A stretch of 64,000 nt of DNA from Hyphomicrobiales bacterium. GTDB lineage: Bacteria > Pseudomonadota > Alphaproteobacteria > Rhizobiales > JACESI01. Where the stretch lies: positions 1 to 64,000 of the forward strand of contig JBDWKL010000011.1 in assembly GCA_039973685.1 (NCBI GenBank). The letters are read 5' to 3'. Shown here piece after piece: positions 26,783 through 36,647 of the stretch; position 1 is the stretch's first letter, and each line of letters begins with the position of its first letter. Made by a program: the position numbers and the translations under genes. Under the pieces are notes generated by a model. That model saw nothing but the letters and a program-made list of their open reading frames with translations. It did not search any database and was not told where the DNA came from.

Positions 26783-27685
26783 GTGACTTTTACCCTCGCC
26801 CATTTTTCCGATCCGCATATCGGCCCCCTGCCTCAACCGACCTTTGGTGAGTTGTTGTCGAAACGCATTACTGGCTATTTGAATTATCGCCGAAACCGCA
26901 AAGCGTCCATGACGTCTGGGTCGCTTGATCTTTTGTTGGCGGATTTGAAAGCTCAAAATCCTGACCACATAGCGCTAACAGGAGATGTAGTGAACATCGC
27001 GTTGGAGCGAGAGTTTGTGCAGGCGGCTGATTGGCTTGAAGCTGTCGGGCCTGCCGATCATGTGTCGCTCATTCCAGGAAACCATGACGCCTATGTGCCG
27101 AGTGCTTTGGCGATGGCGAAGAAACATTGGGGGCCTTATTTCCTTGGTGATGAGGCGGTTTCTGACCGTATAGAATTTCCCTATGTTAGGAAGCGCGGTG
27201 TGGTGAAGATCATCGCCCTTTCAACGGGTGTGCCAACCGCACCGTTTATGGCGACGGGGCGATTGGGGCGGGAGCAAATTTCAAAAGCGGAAACGTTGTT
27301 GAAGGCCGCTGCAGAAGAAGATTGTTTTCGGGTTGTGATGATCCATCATCCGCCCTTTGTTGAAGAAGGCCGTTGGTATAAACGTCTGACCGACTATGAA
27401 GCCTTTAATGAAATGATTGCGCGCGCTGGGGCTGAGCTTGTTTTGCACGGGCACACGCATCGACGCAATGTTATGTATTTGGATGGGCCGACAGGTAATG
27501 TGCCTGTCGTCGGTGTTCCGTCTGCTGCCAGCGGATTAGAGGGCAAGCATGAACCGGGGCGTTATAATCTTTATAAAATTGACGCGGTTGATGGTGCCGA
27601 AGACCGCAACAAATGGCGCTGCGAACAAATCGAACGTGGTATCACGTCAAATGGCATCGAAGAGCTTGCTCGTCGGGTGCTTTAG
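26783..27685 (+). CDS. Metallophosphoesterase (calcineurin-like)
   Basis: 300 residues, probable GTG start. All metallophosphoesterase blocks are present: DPHIG (D-x-H), LTGDVVN (GD), PGNHD, the MIHHPP histidine and LHGHTHRR (GHxH). The order and spacing match cytosolic CpdA/Icc-type enzymes that use two metal ions to hydrolyse phosphodiesters. There is no signal peptide. The substrate could be a cyclic nucleotide or another phosphodiester and cannot be told from sequence. An ATG start is not available near the N-terminus. Confidence 0.88.
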   Translation: MTFTLAHFSDPHIGPLPQPTFGELLSKRITGYLNYRRNRKASMTSGSLDLLLADLKAQNPDHIALTGDVVNIALEREFVQAADWLEAVGPADHVSLIPGNHDAYVPSALAMAKKHWGPYFLGDEAVSDRIEFPYVRKRGVVKIIALSTGVPTAPFMATGRLGREQISKAETLLKAAAEEDCFRVVMIHHPPFVEEGRWYKRLTDYEAFNEMIARAGAELVLHGHTHRRNVMYLDGPTGNVPVVGVPSAASGLEGKHEPGRYNLYKIDAVDGAEDRNKWRCEQIERGITSNGIEELARRVL

Positions 27686-27697
27686 ACAGCATCCGCG

Positions 27698-28465
27698 TTA
27701 TACAAATGTCTTTACCCAATCGATTGTGTTTATAACAAAGCTGGTGATTGCTTCGCGATTCCATGCATAAATCAAAAGCCCAAGTGCGCCCACTATCGTA
27801 CCGATAATAAACCATATGAAGTTGCGCAATGGGCTTGGTTTAACCACAACAATTGGCTTTTCGCGACGGTTTGATTTTTGAGTAGGGGCATCTAAATCGT
27901 CGACTTCATCGAGTGACGCAGATTGAATAACATTTGCTTTTTGAGCGTGGTTTGCATCACTTAGAGCAAGTTTGAACAATTCTGAATCTTCAGTATTTTC
28001 GTCCTGCTTGCTGCCATCCATCAAAGTGGTTGGTTGCTTCGGCTTTGGTTTTGTCGATTGTTCGAGTGAGGTTTTTGATCGTTCCCATTCCGCCAATCGT
28101 TCAGCGATATAGTGTACGGTTGCTTCCCCGACAGTTTTGCGATCGTCACTTTCACAAAGCAACACGCGGCCTGCTCGGGTTTCTTTGAGCATGCGATAAT
28201 TGCCGGTTTCATCCGCTAAAGTGACGAAGGTTGTCGCATCGACCCAAAGTCGCGCAGGTTCCTTGCCAGAAATTCTGAAATCGAAAAAATGGGCATCATA
28301 AGGAATGTCATTGATGACATCGGCGAGATCATCACGTAGCGCCAGCAGCGCATCGCGTTTTAGCTGGGCAAATTCAACCTTTGAATTTGCCTCACGCTCT
28401 CGCACAAGCCGCATGGTCTCTTCCAAACGACCCGCTGATTGATCTTTTGATGAACTCGATTTCAT
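27698..28465 (-). CDS. Conserved-looking membrane-anchored protein of unknown function
   Basis: 255 residues: a basic, helical N-terminal part, a compact domain around residues 45–140 (PYDAHFFDFRISGKEPARLWVD, then RMLKETRAGRVLLCESDD), a charged linker, and one C-terminal membrane segment (FIWFIIGTIVGALGLLIYAW). It is probably tail-anchored with the bulk in the cytoplasm. I do not recognise a family. It is convergent with the phosphoesterase (12 bp apart). The 299 bp on its 5' side up to the CobW-family gene (28466–28764) hold no gene; AAATAACA occurs twice there (28633 and 28650). Confidence 0.75.
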   Translation of the reverse strand: MKSSSSKDQSAGRLEETMRLVREREANSKVEFAQLKRDALLALRDDLADVINDIPYDAHFFDFRISGKEPARLWVDATTFVTLADETGNYRMLKETRAGRVLLCESDDRKTVGEATVHYIAERLAEWERSKTSLEQSTKPKPKQPTTLMDGSKQDENTEDSELFKLALSDANHAQKANVIQSASLDEVDDLDAPTQKSNRREKPIVVVKPSPLRNFIWFIIGTIVGALGLLIYAWNREAITSFVINTIDWVKTFV

Positions 28466-28764
28466 TTACTGAATTGATGAAACGCTCGAAGCCCAATGGG
28501 GCGTCTCATATCTCCTCTAATTATTGTGCCAATCTTAGCGTGAAAGCTCAAGTTGTATCGGGTTAATTGCTTAATGGCGAATCTTGTCGCGGTCTTATTT
28601 GTTGCACGGTTGGGCGCTATTCTGTTTCGTCAAAATAACATGCTGGTCTAAATAACAAGCGTCGTTAGACAAGTGATCGTGTAATGGTGATGTGATGGCC
28701 ATTGCGTTTTGACTGTTCTCACGCCATATCAAGGCCGACGAAAGCAAAAGGATATGAATGCACG

Positions 28765-29805
28765 ATGAGTGATGAGCGCGCACAAACATCACCTGCCACT
28801 GTACCTGTTACAGTTTTGACCGGTTATTTGGGGGCGGGTAAGACCACTTTGTTGAACCGGATACTGACTGAAGACCACGGCAAGAAATACGCGGTCATCG
28901 TCAATGAGTTTGGTGAGATCGGTATCGATAATGATTTGGTTGTTGATACGGACGAAGAAATTTTTGAGATGAACAATGGCTGTGTGTGTTGCACGGTTCG
29001 TGGTGATTTAATCCGAATTTTGAATGGCTTGATGAAACGGGTCGGTGGCTTTGATGGCATCTTGATCGAGACAACAGGGTTGGCTGATCCGGCACCTGTT
29101 GCACAAACCTTCTTTATGGACGACGACGTAAGAGCCAAAACGCATCTTGATGCTGTTGTCACCGTTGTCGATGGCAAACACATTGCTGAGCGTTTAAAAG
29201 ATGCGCCTGAAGCGCGCGAGCAGATTGCTTTTGGTGATGTGATCTTGGTCAATAAAACTGATTTGTTGAGTGACGATGAACTGACCGACATTGAGCGGTC
29301 TGTCCGTGCGGTCAATCCTTATGCTGTCCTTCATCGGACTGTAAAAAGTGATATTGCGCTTGATAAAATTTTGGACCGTGGTGCGTTTGATCTTGGTCGG
29401 ATTTTGGAAATTGAACCGTCCTTTTTGACAGAGGATCATAGCCATCATGATCATGGGCACGACCACGGTCATAGCCACGAGCACCATCATCACGGTCGCC
29501 ATGCAAATGATATGGGCAGCGTTTCGCTTCGCACAGACAAGATGCTCAATCCAAGCGTGTTCTTTCCGTGGGTTAATAGCATCGTTGATACGCTCGGCCC
29601 TGACATTTTACGCACCAAAGGCATTTTGGCGTTCAAGGATGATGATGACCGTTATGTCCTTCAAGGCGTGCATATGATCATTGAAGGCGATAGCCAGCGG
29701 CCTTGGCGCAATGATGAAAAACGCGAGAGCCGTCTTGTTTTCATTGGCCGTAATTTGAATGCCCAAGAACTAGAAGCAGGCTTTATGGCCTGTGTTGCTT
29801 CATGA
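28765..29805 (+). CDS. CobW/P47K-family (COG0523) GTPase with His-rich metal-binding loop
   Basis: 346 residues from ATG 28765. G-domain motifs are GYLGAGKTT (Walker A), the metal-binding NGCVCC (CxCC), ETTGLADPAPV (Walker B region) and NKTD. Between the two domains, around residues 225–250, lies a dense His/Asp run (about 13 His) typical of zinc-handling members. The C-terminal CobW_C domain contains the KGILAFKDDDDRYVLQGVH segment. COG0523 proteins are metallochaperones, for zinc or for cobalt in B12 synthesis; no cobalamin genes are nearby, which favours a zinc role. It is coupled (ATGA) to the WD40 gene. No clear Zur box was found upstream. Confidence 0.9.
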   Translation: MSDERAQTSPATVPVTVLTGYLGAGKTTLLNRILTEDHGKKYAVIVNEFGEIGIDNDLVVDTDEEIFEMNNGCVCCTVRGDLIRILNGLMKRVGGFDGILIETTGLADPAPVAQTFFMDDDVRAKTHLDAVVTVVDGKHIAERLKDAPEAREQIAFGDVILVNKTDLLSDDELTDIERSVRAVNPYAVLHRTVKSDIALDKILDRGAFDLGRILEIEPSFLTEDHSHHDHGHDHGHSHEHHHHGRHANDMGSVSLRTDKMLNPSVFFPWVNSIVDTLGPDILRTKGILAFKDDDDRYVLQGVHMIIEGDSQRPWRNDEKRESRLVFIGRNLNAQELEAGFMACVAS

Positions 29806-30830
29806 GTTGGGGTTCAACAACACCGCTGGTTGAAAAAAGTGGCTGGCTAGAAAATGGCGATGTTCATGTAACCGCCGTGAATGCGCTTGATCAAGGTTTT
29901 GGTTTTTCCTTTGGCGACGGCTCGGTTTTGTTCGTGAATGGGAATGGCGAGAAACACAAATTTGCAAGCCATGAAGGGGCAATCTTATGTGCTGCTTCTC
30001 TTGGTGATCGTCTTGTTACGGCGGGCGATGATGGGCGGGTTGTTGTGACTGCACCTGATGGAACGCAGACGGTAATTTTCGAACAGTTCGGACGTTTCTT
30101 TGATCAGCTTGCAACCTCCTCATGGGGTGGGATTGCTTTTGCTGATGGGCGCAAGATTTTTGTGGTTATGCCAGACCCTGCAAAACCAAGCGTGACGATC
30201 GAGCGTCGATACCAAGCTTCTGGTTCGGTCGGTGGATTGTGTTTTGGGCCGAAGGGTAGAAAGCTTGCTGCAAGCCGAAACAATGGCGCGAGCGTTTATT
30301 GGGTCGGCACAGATCGCGATGCACCCGATGAATATGAATGGCTTGGTGCGCATGGCCCGATAACATGGTCGCCGCGCGGCGATTTCGTTGTTACATCCAT
30401 GCAAGAAAACGCACTTCACGTTTGGCGGGCAGACAATGAAAAACATGGTCGAATGGGCGGTTATCCAACCCGTATTAAGTCCATGTCTTGGAACCCAAAA
30501 GGCACGGCTTTAGCAACCTCGGGTTCTAATAGTGTGGTGATTTGGCCCTTTGCAACCAAGGATGGTCCCATTGGTCAAGGTGCTGTTCAATGGCCATTAA
30601 ACTCTGACGTTGCTTTGTCTCAGCTCAGTTGGCACTCCACAAAAGACATGATTTTGACAGGTAATTATGAAGGTGATGTCACTTTGGTTCGCGAAGATGG
30701 TGCGCTTGTACCTGTGGCAAAAGAGCTTGGTAGTGTTGTGACATCAGTTGCGTTTTCAAAGGATGGTAAGAGCCTTGCCTTTGGCACAGATGAAGGTGCC
30801 TACGGTGTGGTGGCGTGCGCTGATCTTTAG
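29802..30830 (+). CDS. WD40-repeat (beta-propeller) protein
   Basis: 342 residues without signal peptide or membrane segment. It has repeated blades ending in W/F-x-x-D-like strands (LAASRNNGASVYWV, FVVTSMQENALHVWRAD, LATSGSNSVVIWPF, MILTGNYEGDVTLVR, LAFGTDEGAYGVV), about seven in all. This is a protein-interaction scaffold rather than an enzyme. Its 4-nt overlap with the CobW-family gene suggests it works with the metallochaperone, perhaps as a target or adaptor; that is inference. Its end overlaps the convergent membrane-protein gene by 4 nt. Confidence 0.88.
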   Translation: MSWGSTTPLVEKSGWLENGDVHVTAVNALDQGFGFSFGDGSVLFVNGNGEKHKFASHEGAILCAASLGDRLVTAGDDGRVVVTAPDGTQTVIFEQFGRFFDQLATSSWGGIAFADGRKIFVVMPDPAKPSVTIERRYQASGSVGGLCFGPKGRKLAASRNNGASVYWVGTDRDAPDEYEWLGAHGPITWSPRGDFVVTSMQENALHVWRADNEKHGRMGGYPTRIKSMSWNPKGTALATSGSNSVVIWPFATKDGPIGQGAVQWPLNSDVALSQLSWHSTKDMILTGNYEGDVTLVREDGALVPVAKELGSVVTSVAFSKDGKSLAFGTDEGAYGVVACADL

Positions 30831-32920
30831 CGGCCTTCGCGGTACCACATTGTAGCAAACGCGCCGAGCAAGAGCGCAAGGCCAAGCAGGCCTGCAAAAA
30901 GTGGCAGACGGTTCACGCCTTTCAAAATTGACGCATCGGTCATTTTTAAACCAAGCCAATCACGCCCGCCCAAGGAGCGGTTATCGCTAGCGCCTTTGAG
31001 CGCTAAGACGCGCGGGATACGATCAGCCGCGCGAATAACCCGCCCACCAGTTTCAGCGACAAGCGGCGCTATCAACTCAGATGTCGACACTACATCCAAA
31101 AATTCTTTTGGGTTTGGTGGGCCAATATGGGCAAGTGTTTTTAGATCTCCATCGACGATTTCATAAAGACCGGGCGAGGGGGCTTCAAGCGTTCCTTGGC
31201 GTAGTCCTTCGTCAACATCCTGCATGGCAAGGTTGATCGTTTCGCCTGTTGGCGTTGTTATTTGAACGGTAGGATTAGTGCTCGTGTTTGCATCGTCCAC
31301 TTTAGGATCGGCCATTGTTTGACGTTCGATTACCAAGTCATCGCCCTTGGAAAATCCGCGTAGAGCTTCTTCTTCAAGGTCTGGTTCTTTCATCAACCAG
31401 TGAGAAAGGCGACGCAGCAATTGAACATGAGGGCCACCGCCTTCAAAACCACGCGCCCAAAGCCATGCATGGTCCGATAGCATCAAAGCAACGCGACCTT
31501 CTTCTTCGCGGTTCAAAATAAGGATCGGGCGCCCATCTTCGCCTTCGATCACCACATTGCCGCGTGGGTTTTCAACATCAACACTTCTAAACCAACGGCT
31601 CCATTTGGGCGGGTTGGATTTAGCGCCTTCCAAATTTCTCGTGACTGGATGGCGAAAACCTTCCTTCGTGACCTTGGGATGGAAAGGGTCTTCAAAAACG
31701 CTGCCGATTGGTTCGGCGGGCAGAACGGGAGCGAGCGGTGTTTGATAGATCGAGGTGCTGTCTGCATAGTCGGGGCCTGCCGCAATCAAAATGGCACCGC
31801 CCTCTTGCACATAGCGAGCAATGTTATCGAAATAGAGGATAGGCAAAACGCCGCGACGTTTATAGCGGTCGAAGATGATCAGGTCGAATTCGTTGATTTT
31901 GACTGAGAACAATTCCCGCGTTGGAAAGGCAATCAGTGAGAGCTGGTTGATCGGCGTGCCGTCTTGTTTTTCTGGTGGGCGCAAAATGGTGAAGTGGACG
32001 AGATCGACTGTGGCATCTGATTTCAGTAAATTGCGCCACGTGCGTTCGCCAGGGTGTGGCTCACCGGAAACCAACAGCACGCGTAAATTCTCGCGGATAC
32101 CTTCGATGGTTTGAATGGCGTTATTGTTGATGGTGGTCAATTCGCCTTCAAGTTCATCGACTGTAATTTCCAAAATGTTCTGACCGCCGCGCTCAATGTT
32201 GATTGCAAGCTCGATGTCTTGGCCAATTGGTACGGTTTCCGTGGCTGATTGTTCGCCGTTTAATTGGATCGTGACACGGGCGGTTGATACGTTGGCGTTC
32301 GGTGTTGCTTCAACGCGAAATTTGATGATTTTGTCTTCGTTCACGATGCCAAAACGTGGCGCTTCGGTGAGGACGAGGCGAAGGTCAAATTCTTCGTCTT
32401 CGCCTGTCAAAACAGTATGAAGCGGGGCATCGAAGCCGAGCGATTCACGCTTGTTTGGTGTGTCGTGAACTTGACCATCTGAGATGACAATAGCGCCTGC
32501 AATCCGGTCTGGTGGCACATCAGAAAGGCCGCGTTCGAGTTCGCCAAATAGGGCCGTCCCTGCCCGTGATTTGTCGAGGCCATCGGTTTCGATAATGCGA
32601 GTTTCAAGGTTCTTGATTAGAGCAAGGCGCGCTTTGAGCGCTTCAACGACTTCATCAGTTTGCGCTTTGCGGTTGCCGAGCCTTTGGCTATCAGAGCGGT
32701 CAACAACCACGGCAGCAACGCTTGTCAGCGGTTCGCGGTCTTCTTGAACGAACTCTGGATTAAGCAGCGCCAATAGACCAAAGCTGAGCGCCAAAACACG
32801 GATTAATGCGCCACGGGTGCGGGTGAATAATAACAGGCACCCAAGCACCAAAGCGGCGACAGCTAAGGCTGCGATGAAGGGCCAATCGAGCAGGGGAGCA
32901 AAATCAAGACGCCAGTTCAT
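30827..32920 (-). CDS. Membrane protein with VWA-like and glutamine-amidotransferase-like domains
   Basis: 697 residues: two N-terminal membrane segments (about 12–30 and 38–57), then a VWA-like domain with a MIDAS-type DRSDS and a later ISDGQ, immunoglobulin-like strands, and a class-I glutamine-amidotransferase-like fold (AILIAAGPDYAD) without an evident Cys-His dyad. A final membrane helix near residues 672–690 is followed by a short basic tail. Its companions MoxR and DUF58 suggest a periplasmic-facing complex that senses or remodels the envelope. It is the fourth gene of a coupled operon (1-nt TAATG overlap). The exact function is unknown. Confidence 0.8.
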   Translation of the reverse strand: MNWRLDFAPLLDWPFIAALAVAALVLGCLLLFTRTRGALIRVLALSFGLLALLNPEFVQEDREPLTSVAAVVVDRSDSQRLGNRKAQTDEVVEALKARLALIKNLETRIIETDGLDKSRAGTALFGELERGLSDVPPDRIAGAIVISDGQVHDTPNKRESLGFDAPLHTVLTGEDEEFDLRLVLTEAPRFGIVNEDKIIKFRVEATPNANVSTARVTIQLNGEQSATETVPIGQDIELAINIERGGQNILEITVDELEGELTTINNNAIQTIEGIRENLRVLLVSGEPHPGERTWRNLLKSDATVDLVHFTILRPPEKQDGTPINQLSLIAFPTRELFSVKINEFDLIIFDRYKRRGVLPILYFDNIARYVQEGGAILIAAGPDYADSTSIYQTPLAPVLPAEPIGSVFEDPFHPKVTKEGFRHPVTRNLEGAKSNPPKWSRWFRSVDVENPRGNVVIEGEDGRPILILNREEEGRVALMLSDHAWLWARGFEGGGPHVQLLRRLSHWLMKEPDLEEEALRGFSKGDDLVIERQTMADPKVDDANTSTNPTVQITTPTGETINLAMQDVDEGLRQGTLEAPSPGLYEIVDGDLKTLAHIGPPNPKEFLDVVSTSELIAPLVAETGGRVIRAADRIPRVLALKGASDNRSLGGRDWLGLKMTDASILKGVNRLPLFAGLLGLALLLGAFATMWYREGR

Positions 32921-35736
32921 TATTGCCCCAACCGTTCGAGCAAGGCAGGGATATGCACTTGGTCTGCTTTGTAATTGCCAGTGAGCGTATACATCACAAT
33001 GTTGACGCCGGTTCTAAATGCATAAACGCGCTGTTGCGGATCATCGGGCGATGTTGGAAGCAAGGGATTGGCGTTTTCGTCGGTTGCCCAAGCGCCTGCG
33101 AAATCGTTCGCGGTAATCAAAATGGACGATACGCCATCTGCCTGCGAGCGGGTTCCTTCGTTGCCTTTGTTCTGATCATCAATTGCTTCCACCCAAAGCG
33201 GGCTACCGATCCAACGACCGGGGAAATCTTGAAGCAAATAGAAGGCGCGCGTTAAAACGTGGTTTGCTGGAACAGGCTCCAGAGGAGGTACGTCTAGGCT
33301 TGCGACGATTTCGCGAAGTTTGCCGTTTGCAGCCGAGTTCGCGCCGATGCCGCGTTCTATCTGGTCACGTGTATCAAAGATGACGGTGCCACCTTGCTTC
33401 ATAAAGGCATCAACCCGCGCCATGGTCGCGGCATCAGGGGTAGCAGCTGTTTCTGTCACCGGCCAATAAATCAGCGGGAAGAATGTGAGCTCATCTTTGG
33501 AAAGATCAAGGCCAATCGGTGGGCCAGGTTCTAGGGCTGTACGAAGGGAAATGTAATTGGTGAGACCGCGAAGGCCAGCACGACTAATCTCATCAACGGC
33601 AGTCTCGCCCGTTATCACATAAGCAAGACGTGTGGTCAGCGTGACATCAAAAGGAATACCGTTCTCGCCGTCCCCATCTTGGGCGTGAGCATTATCGGCG
33701 TTGAGGGTTATGCTAGACGCGGCGATAATCACAAAAGCACTGGCGGCAGTCACGCGCATACGTTTTGTGACATTGCGAGTGAACAAGCCAGCCATTGCGG
33801 CGACCACTGCTGCATCGATGAGCAATAAGATCATAACGAGGGTGAATAAAGCTGGACGTAAATCAGTAGCAATATCGCCGTTTATTTCAGTGATGGTGGC
33901 GTCGGGCAAAAGCTCTGCTGGTTGCAAGGCTTCAAAGAGTGTTTCTTGTCCCATCAAATTGAACGCAATCAAGCTTTCTGCTTTGCCGTAGAAGCCGGGC
34001 GGTGTTTTGCTTGTAGGTGTCACGTCGTCAATTTCATTGAGGGCGATTGGTTCAGCTGTCTCTAACGGTGAACCCAAGCGGCCATCGGCACCGAGCGTTT
34101 GGAAAGGCGGGAAGGCTTGCGCTTCATCCGCGTCTCCGTTTTGCACGGCGGAGGCGGGCACGGATGAGAACGCAACGAGCTTCACCAGCATATCAACAAA
34201 GGCACCAGAGATTGGAAGGTTTGACCATGTGGCATCGGCGGTGACATGGAAGAGAACCAACCAACCATCGCCAATACGTTCAGCCGTTACAAGCGGGGTG
34301 CCATCGGCAAGCTCTGCCCATGTTTTCTCCAGCAGATCAAAATCTGGCTCTGCAAGAACTTGGCGTGTTACTTCGATGTCGTCTGGAAGGTCCATGCCAG
34401 CAAAGGGACTGTTTTGCGAGAAGCGCGCGAGTTTTTGCGGTTCTTCCCACGTGAGCGATCCGCCTAGATTGCGTTCCCCTTCGCGAAGGCGCACAGGCGT
34501 GAGCGTGTCTTTCGTTGCCGCAAGGCGAGGCCCTGCAAAGCGCACGACCGTGCCGCCTTTAGACATGAATTTGCGAAGCCGATCGGTTTCACGGTCTGGC
34601 AAGGTGCCGACATCTGCCATCACTAGCAAAGAGACCCCTGATTGCAGGAGAGACGGCACGGCTTCAGCCAGATTGGGTGTTGCCGCTTCGCGCACATCGG
34701 CGAACGGTGTCAACGCGCGATTGATGTAGTAAAGCGGGGAGAGCAAAGGCTGGTCTTTATCTGTGGAGCTACCCGTTAAAAGCCCAACGGTGCGGAGGCG
34801 CGTGCGGTCATCAATAAGGTGCACCGCGCCTGCATTGGCAATTGGTGTGCCGTTATCGTTGATGAGGCTTAGGCGAACGATTTCGTTGCGCAGTTCAATC
34901 GGTAGCTCAATCTTGCCAAGGCCAGAGAGCGCATCATCTTCAAAGATCACAGGAACATCGGCAAGCGACACGTTATTTTCATCAAGCGCCCGCAGTGTGA
35001 TTGGGCCCGTTTCTGCACCCAATCGCTTCACCGCAACATCAAGGGTTGCCGCGCCATTAAGCGCTTGGGTGATTGTTTGGCGCGACGCTTCATCATGGCG
35101 AATAGTCACATTTTCAAAACCGCTCAAAGCATCGGCAAGCGCTGTGTCATTTTCATTGGCAAGGGGGCTTGCAAGCCAAATCACGTCTGCCTCACCAAGA
35201 TTGTCTTTGGCGCGCAAAATTCGGTCTGCTGCGACACCGCGCAATTCTGGGAATGGAAGGGCTGATTGGGCGGATATCTTTTCTAAAGCGATCTGCGCAT
35301 CATCAAGACGAACGTCTGCATTGTCTGGCTCAGTGGTCATCACGAGGGCAGCAGGGCGACCGTTACGGGCGGCTGTTTCAAGGATGCCTTTGGCTGTGTC
35401 TGCTCGTTCTTGCCAATCTTCAGCTGATGTCCAACCGTTGTCGACCACGAGCAACAACGGGTTATCACTATTTCCATTGGTTGAATTGGGTGACCACAAA
35501 GGGCCTGCAACCGCGAAAATTGCTATGGCTGCCAAAGCAAGACGCAACAACGTCAGCCACCACGGGCTTGCATGTGGTGTGTCTTCTTTTTTGGTCAGTT
35601 CTGCCAAAAGTCGTGTCGGCGGGAAATCTTGTAATTGTGGGCGCGGTGGAACCAGACGCAGCAACCACCAAATCGCAGGCAATAATACCAGCGCGAGTAA
35701 AACCCAAGGGGAAGCAAATAGCATAGGGCCGAACAT
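32920..35736 (-). CDS. BatA-type membrane protein with C-terminal DUF4159 domain
   Basis: 938 residues. The N-terminus is a BatA-like anchor (SPWVLLALVLLPAIWWLLRLVPP, then a second helix near 60–80). A VWA-like region follows in which the MIDAS motif is degenerate (DNGWT instead of DxSxS), then an amidotransferase-like domain, and membrane helices around 650–700. The C-terminal DUF4159 domain (about 700–938) has TRLAYVITGE, GGTVIFDTRDQ and VMYTLTGNYKADQVH. It is the third gene of the MoxR operon. It has partners and architecture but no known catalytic activity. Confidence 0.87.
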   Translation of the reverse strand: MFGPMLFASPWVLLALVLLPAIWWLLRLVPPRPQLQDFPPTRLLAELTKKEDTPHASPWWLTLLRLALAAIAIFAVAGPLWSPNSTNGNSDNPLLLVVDNGWTSAEDWQERADTAKGILETAARNGRPAALVMTTEPDNADVRLDDAQIALEKISAQSALPFPELRGVAADRILRAKDNLGEADVIWLASPLANENDTALADALSGFENVTIRHDEASRQTITQALNGAATLDVAVKRLGAETGPITLRALDENNVSLADVPVIFEDDALSGLGKIELPIELRNEIVRLSLINDNGTPIANAGAVHLIDDRTRLRTVGLLTGSSTDKDQPLLSPLYYINRALTPFADVREAATPNLAEAVPSLLQSGVSLLVMADVGTLPDRETDRLRKFMSKGGTVVRFAGPRLAATKDTLTPVRLREGERNLGGSLTWEEPQKLARFSQNSPFAGMDLPDDIEVTRQVLAEPDFDLLEKTWAELADGTPLVTAERIGDGWLVLFHVTADATWSNLPISGAFVDMLVKLVAFSSVPASAVQNGDADEAQAFPPFQTLGADGRLGSPLETAEPIALNEIDDVTPTSKTPPGFYGKAESLIAFNLMGQETLFEALQPAELLPDATITEINGDIATDLRPALFTLVMILLLIDAAVVAAMAGLFTRNVTKRMRVTAASAFVIIAASSITLNADNAHAQDGDGENGIPFDVTLTTRLAYVITGETAVDEISRAGLRGLTNYISLRTALEPGPPIGLDLSKDELTFFPLIYWPVTETAATPDAATMARVDAFMKQGGTVIFDTRDQIERGIGANSAANGKLREIVASLDVPPLEPVPANHVLTRAFYLLQDFPGRWIGSPLWVEAIDDQNKGNEGTRSQADGVSSILITANDFAGAWATDENANPLLPTSPDDPQQRVYAFRTGVNIVMYTLTGNYKADQVHIPALLERLGQ

Positions 35737-36647
35737 TAAATGCGCCCTCCAGCTAAACGGTTATAAAGGGTCAATACAGCTTCACTTGCAGGTCGGTCGG
35801 TGTGGTGAACCAAGAAGGTCCAATCAAGCCGATTGCACAAGTCTTTTACGGCAGAGCGACGGCTTTCCAATCGTTCGCGATATTCTTCGCGGTAGGATTG
35901 TGCGCGGCTTGCGGTGACCTTCATGCCGCTTTCAGGATCTTGAAATTCTACCCGTCCTTGATAGGGGAAAGCTTCTTCCACAGGATCGAGTATTTGTACC
36001 ACATGGCCTCTGGTGCCCGCGCGTGCGATTTGTTGGAGGAAGGTTTCAAGATCAGCGATTGGGTCTAAGAAATCGCCGAATAAAATAACTTCAGAAAAGC
36101 GATTGATACCGTCGGGTGCAGGCATGCCTTGATCTGATTTTAAGGTGCCAGCGCGAGCAATGCGCTCTGCGTATATCTCGGCAGCATTGCGTCTCGTGGT
36201 GGCGCGTGAATGACCCAAAAGGCCTGTGCGCTCACCGCCTGATGCTAAAAGTTCAGTCATGGCGAGGGTTAAAACAATGGCGCGGGCGCGTTTTGTGATG
36301 CCTGACAGCGAAGAGCCAAATTGCATGCTCTTGGTAAGGTCAAGCCATAGCCAAGCGGTTTGAGCGGCTTCCCATTCGCGGTCTTTGATGAAAATGGTGT
36401 CGTCACGGGCAGACCGTCGCCAATCAATTGCGGAAGCATTTTCACCTTCAACAAAAGGGCGGAACTGCCAAAAACTTTCACCCGGCCCAGCCATGCGGCG
36501 ACCATGCCAGCCTGTCATAATGGTGCGGGCAACACGGCGTGCTTCTAGCAATAGATCAGGCAAGCTTTCAGCCGCCTTTTCAGCATCGGATAAAAGCCGA
36601 AAAGGTTCGTCTGCTACCGTTTCTAAAGTGCCGTTGGCGTGTACCAT
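35736..36647 (-). CDS. DUF58 domain protein
   Basis: 303 residues. The DUF58 signature is present: ESFWQFRPFVEGENASAIDWRRSARDD (the R-x-Y/F-x-x-G-D-x-x-R-x-I-D-W-R-x-x-A motif, here with GEN) followed by AWLWLDLTKSMQFGS, a VWA-like MIDAS-type segment in which Leu-Thr replaces Ser-x-Ser. Members are usually encoded next to MoxR ATPases and are thought to be their clients or partners. It is soluble. It overlaps both neighbours by 1 nt. Confidence 0.92.
   Translation of the reverse strand: MVHANGTLETVADEPFRLLSDAEKAAESLPDLLLEARRVARTIMTGWHGRRMAGPGESFWQFRPFVEGENASAIDWRRSARDDTIFIKDREWEAAQTAWLWLDLTKSMQFGSSLSGITKRARAIVLTLAMTELLASGGERTGLLGHSRATTRRNAAEIYAERIARAGTLKSDQGMPAPDGINRFSEVILFGDFLDPIADLETFLQQIARAGTRGHVVQILDPVEEAFPYQGRVEFQDPESGMKVTASRAQSYREEYRERLESRRSAVKDLCNRLDWTFLVHHTDRPASEAVLTLYNRLAGGRI

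Noticed and set aside
29436-29510. Repetitive CAT/CAC-rich stretch in the CobW-family gene
   Set aside because: It encodes the His-rich metal-binding loop of the protein and is not an independent DNA repeat.
34007-34729. Plus-strand open frame (240 codons) opposite the same gene
   Set aside because: Antisense to a recognised gene and of similar Ser/Arg-rich composition; no ribosome-binding site or family match.
34763-35917. Long plus-strand open frame (384 codons) opposite the BatA/DUF4159 gene
   Set aside because: It is antisense to a well-recognised gene in a coupled operon, has no family resemblance and shows low-complexity Ser/Arg composition, as expected for a shadow frame.
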